Both the position numbers and the translations under genes were made by a program. Of a DNA stretch of 64,000 nucleotides, positions 60,008 through 64,000 are shown piece by piece (the stretch's first letter is position 1; the number at the start of each line of letters is the position of its first letter). The stretch spans positions 945,501 to 1,009,500 of the forward strand of contig NZ_JAMZEG020000002.1 in assembly GCF_024435075.2 (NCBI RefSeq). Direction: 5' to 3'. The DNA comes from Marinomonas maritima (GTDB lineage Bacteria > Pseudomonadota > Gammaproteobacteria > Pseudomonadales > Marinomonadaceae). The notes under the pieces were generated by a model. That model searched no databases, had not been told where the DNA came from, and was given only the letters and a program-made list of their open reading frames with translations.

Positions 60008-61529
60008 TTGCTGTATCCTCTTTGATCGCGCAATTCATAATCATTTCCTGGGTCAAACCCTGATGGTCAAATTGACCTTTTAAACGGCCTTCGTGCATCA
60101 CCAATACTCGGTCACTGATGCCAATGACTTCTGATAATTCAGACGACACCATGATGATCGACATGCCTTTTTTGACGAGCGCAAACATCAGCTTATAAAT
60201 TTCGTATTTGGCGCCCACGTCAATGCCGCGAGTCGGTTCATCTAATATTAAAATTTTGGGGTGTGTTAATAGACATTTGGCGATAATGGCTTTTTGTTGA
60301 TTACCACCACTTAAGTTTTTAATCGCCAGTTCCGAAGACGCTGTTTTGACTTTCAGCTGTGCAATATAATCATCAATGTCTTGGCTTTCTTGATCTTCAT
60401 TGATCTCACCAAACCAAGACGTATATTGATCTAAAACGGACAGGGTGATGTTTCGCCCAACACTCATAATTGGCACTATGCCATGACGTTTACGGTCTTC
60501 GGGCACCATCGCAATGCCAGCTTCTAGCGCCACACGCTGGGATCGAATCGCTAATGACTGGCCGTGCAGCTCAATTTCTGCGTCATATCGCCCATCGTAG
60601 GAACCATAAAGACACTGCATCAATTCGGTTCGACCCGAACCGATCAACCCCGCGACGCCCAGAATCTCGCCCTGACGCAATTCGAAACTAACGTCTTCTA
60701 CTTGCGCACGTGTTGCGCCGGCTTGCATCGCGGTGGCGTGTTTTACTTTTAGCACTACGTCGCCAATATCATGTTCTTCTCGCGGAAACAGTTCGTCTAA
60801 TTCACGCCCAACCATCATGCTGATGATGTCATTTTGAGTCAGCTGCTCTACAGATCGAGTATCAATATGGTCACCATCACGAATAACCGTAACCCAATTA
60901 GATAAGGCTAAAACCTCTTCCAATTTATGAGAAATATAAATACAAGCGATGCCCTGCTGCTTCAATTCGCTAACAATATTTAAAAGGATTTCAATTTCTG
61001 TGGTGGTCAAAGAAGACGTCGGTTCATCCAGTATTAACAGCTTGACGTTTTTATTCAGTGCTTTGGCAATTTCGACTAATTGCTGTTGACCCACACCAAG
61101 GTCTCGGATGGGTGTGTCTGGTAACACATCCAATTTTACTTGTGCCAACAATTCCGATGTACGACGGTGCATTTCTTCGTCATTGAGCCTTGCGAAAGAA
61201 CCAAGTTCATTGCCAAGAAAAATATTCTCTAAGACGGACATCTCTTTAACGAGCGCCAATTCTTGATGAATAATAACGATACCAAGCGCTTCGGTGTCTC
61301 GAATACTTGATGCTTTAACCAAGTTGCCTTCAAAGTAAATTTCGCCTTCATAAGAACCAAATGGCCAAACACCACTGAGCACTTTCATCAAGGTGGATTT
61401 ACCAGAACCGTTCTCGCCGCATATGGACAAGGCTTCACCCGCACCAAGCTGAATACTCACACCATTCAATGCGCGGACACCGGAGAAACTTTTTACAATC
61501 CCACGCATGTCCAATAAGGGTTGCTTCAT
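60000..61529 (-). CDS. xylG: XylG, D-xylose ABC transporter ATPase
   Basis: The 509-residue protein has two ABC modules: first GENGSGKST, LGVGQQQLVE and LLILDEPTSSL; second GLIGSGRTELM (degenerate Walker A), LSGGNQQKAI and ILILDEPTRGID. The opening MKQPLLDMRGIVKSFSGVRALNGVS and the segment VWPFGSYEGEIYFEGN are XylG-like. GAGGTG precedes the ATG. It is separated from xylF by 111 bases containing a GC-rich hairpin. Confidence 0.95.
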   Translation of the reverse strand: MKQPLLDMRGIVKSFSGVRALNGVSIQLGAGEALSICGENGSGKSTLMKVLSGVWPFGSYEGEIYFEGNLVKASSIRDTEALGIVIIHQELALVKEMSVLENIFLGNELGSFARLNDEEMHRRTSELLAQVKLDVLPDTPIRDLGVGQQQLVEIAKALNKNVKLLILDEPTSSLTTTEIEILLNIVSELKQQGIACIYISHKLEEVLALSNWVTVIRDGDHIDTRSVEQLTQNDIISMMVGRELDELFPREEHDIGDVVLKVKHATAMQAGATRAQVEDVSFELRQGEILGVAGLIGSGRTELMQCLYGSYDGRYDAEIELHGQSLAIRSQRVALEAGIAMVPEDRKRHGIVPIMSVGRNITLSVLDQYTSWFGEINEDQESQDIDDYIAQLKVKTASSELAIKNLSGGNQQKAIIAKCLLTHPKILILDEPTRGIDVGAKYEIYKLMFALVKKGMSIIMVSSELSEVIGISDRVLVMHEGRLKGQFDHQGLTQEMIMNCAIKEDTANV

Positions 61530-61606
61530 GTTTGCACCTCTTTTTTAAATCTCTTTTTTGGTATCTCTTTTTTAATAAGAGACAAAACAAATGGGAGAAG
61601 AAGCAA

Positions 61607-61628
61607 ATGGCGCTCTATTGAGCGCCAT
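61607..61628 (-). promoter_or_regulatory. Intercistronic hairpin between xylF and xylG
   Basis: Perfect 9-base GC-rich arms (61607-61615 and 61620-61628) with a 4-base loop begin 12 bases after the xylF stop. The following minus-strand sequence is pyrimidine-rich but not a clean U-run, so partial termination or 3'-end protection of the xylF message is likely, the same arrangement as after the ribose-type binding-protein gene. Confidence 0.75.
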
Positions 61629-61640
61629 ATAGTAGGAAGA

Positions 61641-62642
61641 TTAAGGATTATAAACAGCGTCACGAGAGTGGTAACCGTCAGCAATAACGGTGGAATCTAG
61701 ATTGCGTTTAGACACAGAGATCGGCGTAAGCAATACTGCATCAACGTCTTTTTTGCCATTATTAACATGACCGTTGACTGTGATTTTTTCACCACGCGCC
61801 AGCTTAACCGCCATTTCTGCACTGGTTGTTGCCAGCTTAGCAATAGGTTTATACACCGTCATGGTTTGCGTACCGGAGACAATACGACGCATGGCCGCTA
61901 AATCGGCATCTTGACCCGATATCACCACTTTGCCACTCAAGCCTTGTGCCGCCAGTGCTTGAATGGCACCGCCCGCGGTTGAATCATTTGACGCGACGAC
62001 CGCATCGATTTTGTTGGCGTTGGCCGTTAAACCATTTTCCATGATGTTCAATGCGGCTTCAGCAGACCAACCCATTGCCCATTGATCGCCCACGATGTGT
62101 ATTTTCTTCGCATCAATCGCGGGTTGAAGTACGTTCATTTGACCTTGACGGAACATTTTTGCGTTGTTATCGGTCGGTGAACCACCCATCAAGAAATAAT
62201 TACCTTTGGGTTTTAAGTCAAGTAAGGCTTCTGCTTGCATCTCGCCCACTCGAATGTTGTCAAAAGACACATACAAGTCGATGTCAGCAAATTTGATCAA
62301 CCGATCATAGGCCAATACCTTAATGCCTTCCGCTTTCGCTTCCGCCAACACATTGCCTAGCACTTCGCCGTTTTCTGGTACGATAACTAACACATCGACG
62401 CCGCGAGAGATCATGTTTTCGATTTGAGAGATTTGAGTAGTGACATCGCCATTTGCAGATTGAGTATAGACTTTTGCACCCATGGCTTCTGCCGCTGAGG
62501 TAAATAAGTCTCGGTCTTTCTGCCAGCGCTCTAGACGCAAATCAGACATCAACAACCCAATTTTTTCACCGTCTGCTAAAGCAGGAAGAGAAGTCGCCGC
62601 GCAAAGAGTCGCGAGTACCGTCATAGATACGATTTTTTTCAT
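61641..62642 (-). CDS. xylF: XylF, periplasmic D-xylose-binding protein
   Basis: The 333-residue protein has a signal peptide (MKKIVSMTVLATLCAATSLPALA) and the XylF sequence KIGLLMSDLRLERWQKDRDLF, the ENMISRGVDVLVIVPENGEVL segment, KVLAYDRLI, YVSFDNIRVGEMQA and VVASNDSTAGGAIQALAAQGL. These match xylose-binding receptors of CUT2 importers well. AAGGGATG lies before the ATG. It is the first gene of xylF-xylG-xylH-xylB and should be the most strongly expressed. Confidence 0.96.
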   Translation of the reverse strand: MKKIVSMTVLATLCAATSLPALADGEKIGLLMSDLRLERWQKDRDLFTSAAEAMGAKVYTQSANGDVTTQISQIENMISRGVDVLVIVPENGEVLGNVLAEAKAEGIKVLAYDRLIKFADIDLYVSFDNIRVGEMQAEALLDLKPKGNYFLMGGSPTDNNAKMFRQGQMNVLQPAIDAKKIHIVGDQWAMGWSAEAALNIMENGLTANANKIDAVVASNDSTAGGAIQALAAQGLSGKVVISGQDADLAAMRRIVSGTQTMTVYKPIAKLATTSAEMAVKLARGEKITVNGHVNNGKKDVDAVLLTPISVSKRNLDSTVIADGYHSRDAVYNP

Positions 62643-62976
62643 CTTTTTTCATCCCTTGTTATTTTTATAAAGTGAACGATCTCCTGATGGAGTAAGACGA
62701 ATGTAAATTGATGAGCTTAGAAGCGGTATTATCTTTTTTTGTTTGTGTGTGGCGTTTTTTATAAATGCACAATGAAAGACAAAGACTTAAAAACAAATTG
62801 CCGATCAATACTATCGGTATCAGATCCCCACTAAGGTCATTGTCATCAACAGTATTTATTATGCTATTTTTATGTGGCTACTCTGCTCATTGGTGAACGG
62901 ATTTTTCTTATAGAAATGGATTGTTCTATTGAGACTAAAGCCCTGACGACGTTAATATTTTTTCAAAAAAAGACTC

Positions 62977-63007
62977 ACAGTAGAAGCATTATAATTGCTT
63001 CTACTGT
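62977..63007. repeat. 12-bp inverted repeat upstream of xylF
   Basis: Perfect 12-base arms (62977-62988 and 62996-63007) around a 7-base AT loop, about 335 bases upstream of xylF. No T-run follows on either strand. It may be a protein-binding dyad or a remnant of a small element. Confidence 0.7.
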
Positions 63008-63165
63008 AACAATTCTTCATCTTGTTACATTTCTTTGGATGATAAACTTTTCTCATTTTATCGCGTAAATCCATTTACTTGGTGCGTAAAATAACTATAC
63101 TCAAGAAAAATCATTAGAAAGACTTTACAAAAAACATTGGAAAAGTCTTTTTTTATGACAATAAA

Positions 63166-63179
63166 TGTAATCGATTACA
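63166..63179. promoter_or_regulatory. 14-bp palindrome, LacI-type operator candidate
   Basis: A perfect 14-base palindrome with central CG lies 45 bases before the ATG of the sugar isomerase gene. This size and centre are typical of LacI-family operators. It differs from the dyad at 54485-54510, so a different LacI protein, probably encoded beyond the window, may bind it. Confidence 0.6.
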
Positions 63180-63224
63180 AAAAATAAAAACCACTCAAAT
63201 AAAAATAAATATGGGGGTAATATT

Positions 63225-64000
63225 ATGCAGGCTTTACAAGGTCCCGCGCTGTTTCTTGCTCAATTCGCCGGCGATAACGCACCGTTCAATACGTTTGAAA
63301 ACATCGTTGAATGGGCGGCGAGCATTGGTTTTAAAGGCGTTCAAATTCCAACATGGGATCAAAGACTGTTTGACCTAGACCGAGCAGCAAGTGATCTTGA
63401 ATACTGTAAATACATTCAGGACACACTCGCCAAACACGGCATGGTAGTGACAGAACTGTCTACACACCTACAAGGCCAATTAGTGGCCGTTCATTCTGCT
63501 TACGACGACATGTTTGACGGTTTCGCACCAGATCATGTAAAAGGCAACCCTGATGCCCGCCAAAAATGGGCCGTCGACCAATTATTCAAATCCGCACAAG
63601 CGTCTAAAAACTTAGGTCTCACTAATCACGCCACGTTCTCTGGCGCCCTACTCTGGCCCTTTTTATACCCTTGGCCACAAAGACCAGCAGGGCTGGTTGA
63701 AGCGGGTTTTAAAGAACTAGCCAATCGCTGGATACCAATTCTGAATGAGTTTGATCGTTGCGGCGTCAACGTTTGCTACGAAATCCACCCAGGTGAAGAT
63801 TTGCACGATGGCGTTACCTTCGATCTTTTTTTAGAAGCGACTAATCATCATCCACGAGCCAATATCCTTTTTGATCCTTCTCACTTTTTATTACAACAAC
63901 TCGATTATTTGCAGTTTATCGACATCTATCATGAACGCATCAAGATGTTCCACGTAAAAGACGCCGAATTTAATTCAACTGGTAGACAAGGCGTGTATGG
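63225..64000 (+). CDS. Sugar phosphate isomerase/epimerase family protein (partial)
   Basis: The gene starts at the ATG at 63225, preceded by GGGGG, and runs open past the window end (258 residues seen). It is an AP-endonuclease-2-type TIM barrel: QGPALFLAQFAG, NIVEWAASIGFKGVQIPTWD, VTELSTHLQGQLVAVH, VNVCYEIHPGEDLHDG (metal-binding glutamate and histidine), ILFDPSHFLLQQLDY (Asp/His) and IKMFHVKDAEF (His). Such enzymes isomerise or epimerise sugars or inositols, often next to Gfo/Idh dehydrogenases. The substrate is unknown. Confidence 0.88.
   Translation, partial: MQALQGPALFLAQFAGDNAPFNTFENIVEWAASIGFKGVQIPTWDQRLFDLDRAASDLEYCKYIQDTLAKHGMVVTELSTHLQGQLVAVHSAYDDMFDGFAPDHVKGNPDARQKWAVDQLFKSAQASKNLGLTNHATFSGALLWPFLYPWPQRPAGLVEAGFKELANRWIPILNEFDRCGVNVCYEIHPGEDLHDGVTFDLFLEATNHHPRANILFDPSHFLLQQLDYLQFIDIYHERIKMFHVKDAEFNSTGRQGVY

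Larger units (their letters stand above)
62643..63224. other. Divergent regulatory region between xylF and the sugar isomerase gene
   Basis: These 582 AT-rich bases should hold the XylR-controlled xylF promoter and the promoter of the rightward gene. Contents seen: a 12-bp inverted repeat at 62977-63007, a weak hairpin with following T-run near 63118-63154 (9-base arms, 15-base loop), and a 14-bp palindrome at 63166-63179. A 64-codon frame at 62874-63068 has no good ribosome binding site and is not accepted. Confidence 0.5.

Noticed and set aside
62874..63068. 64-codon plus-strand frame with a hydrophobic C-terminus
   Set aside because: No ribosome binding site, it overlaps the 12-bp inverted repeat, and it lies in a regulatory gap; the composition looks like translated AT-rich DNA.

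Overview
The window looks like chromosomal DNA of a marine gammaproteobacterium of the Oceanospirillales/Pseudomonas type; Marinomonas is my best guess from overall protein resemblance, not from any marker. The DNA is fairly AT-rich. The block fimV-truA-trpF-trpB-trpA-accD-folC-SPOR protein-cvpA-purF-metZ (37293 down to 25443) is the order typical of pseudomonads and relatives. No rRNA, tRNA, CRISPR array or insertion sequence was seen.

Left part (1-12.7 kb): the tail of an unknown gene, two tandem exported small paralogues, a lone tyrosine recombinase, the molybdopterin operon moaCDE, a membrane EAL-domain protein with a degenerate GGDEF, a J-domain/SH3 membrane protein, trmJ, the EF-P paralogue efpL, a MazG-like pyrophosphohydrolase, an M14 carboxypeptidase, an unknown acidic protein, rraA behind a long hairpin that covers its ribosome binding site, and a MarC-family membrane protein.

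Middle part (12.9-41 kb): an exported class 3 lipase; a tight minus-strand cluster of uup (ABC-F ATPase), a DUF2760 protein and two divergent Hsp70-type ATPases; an RND efflux adaptor and pump; then the conserved fimV-to-metZ housekeeping block covering pilus/polarity, tRNA modification, tryptophan, fatty acid, folate, purine and methionine functions. Next come a decayed rubredoxin reductase fragment, an orphan periplasmic binding protein, and a membrane M23 peptidase whose gene overlaps a bactofilin gene by 97 bases.

Right part (41-64 kb): a Rho-like ATPase with no N-terminal RNA-binding domain, an exo/endonuclease-phosphatase family protein, an FAD monooxygenase with DnaJ-like zinc knuckles, an ACT-domain protein, two GNAT acetyltransferases and a spermidine-synthase-like protein. 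A sugar island follows: xylA on the plus strand; a ribose-type ABC operon on the minus strand (binding protein, DUF2291 lipoprotein, ATPase, permease, FucU/RbsD mutarotase) with its LacI regulator; and the D-xylose set xylF-xylG-xylH-xylB-xylR on the minus strand. The window ends inside a TIM-barrel sugar isomerase/epimerase gene on the plus strand. XylFGH should import xylose, XylA isomerise it, XylB phosphorylate it and XylR sense it, while the LacI protein probably controls the ribose-type operon through a 26-bp dyad.

The least ordinary items are the Rho-like protein without an RNA-binding domain, the double Hsp70/DUF2760/Uup cluster, the hairpin over the rraA start, the zinc-knuckle FAD monooxygenase with a 16-bp tandem duplication that separates its start codon from its ribosome binding site, and the J-domain/SH3 membrane protein. 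No search could be run; all family names come from reading the translations.
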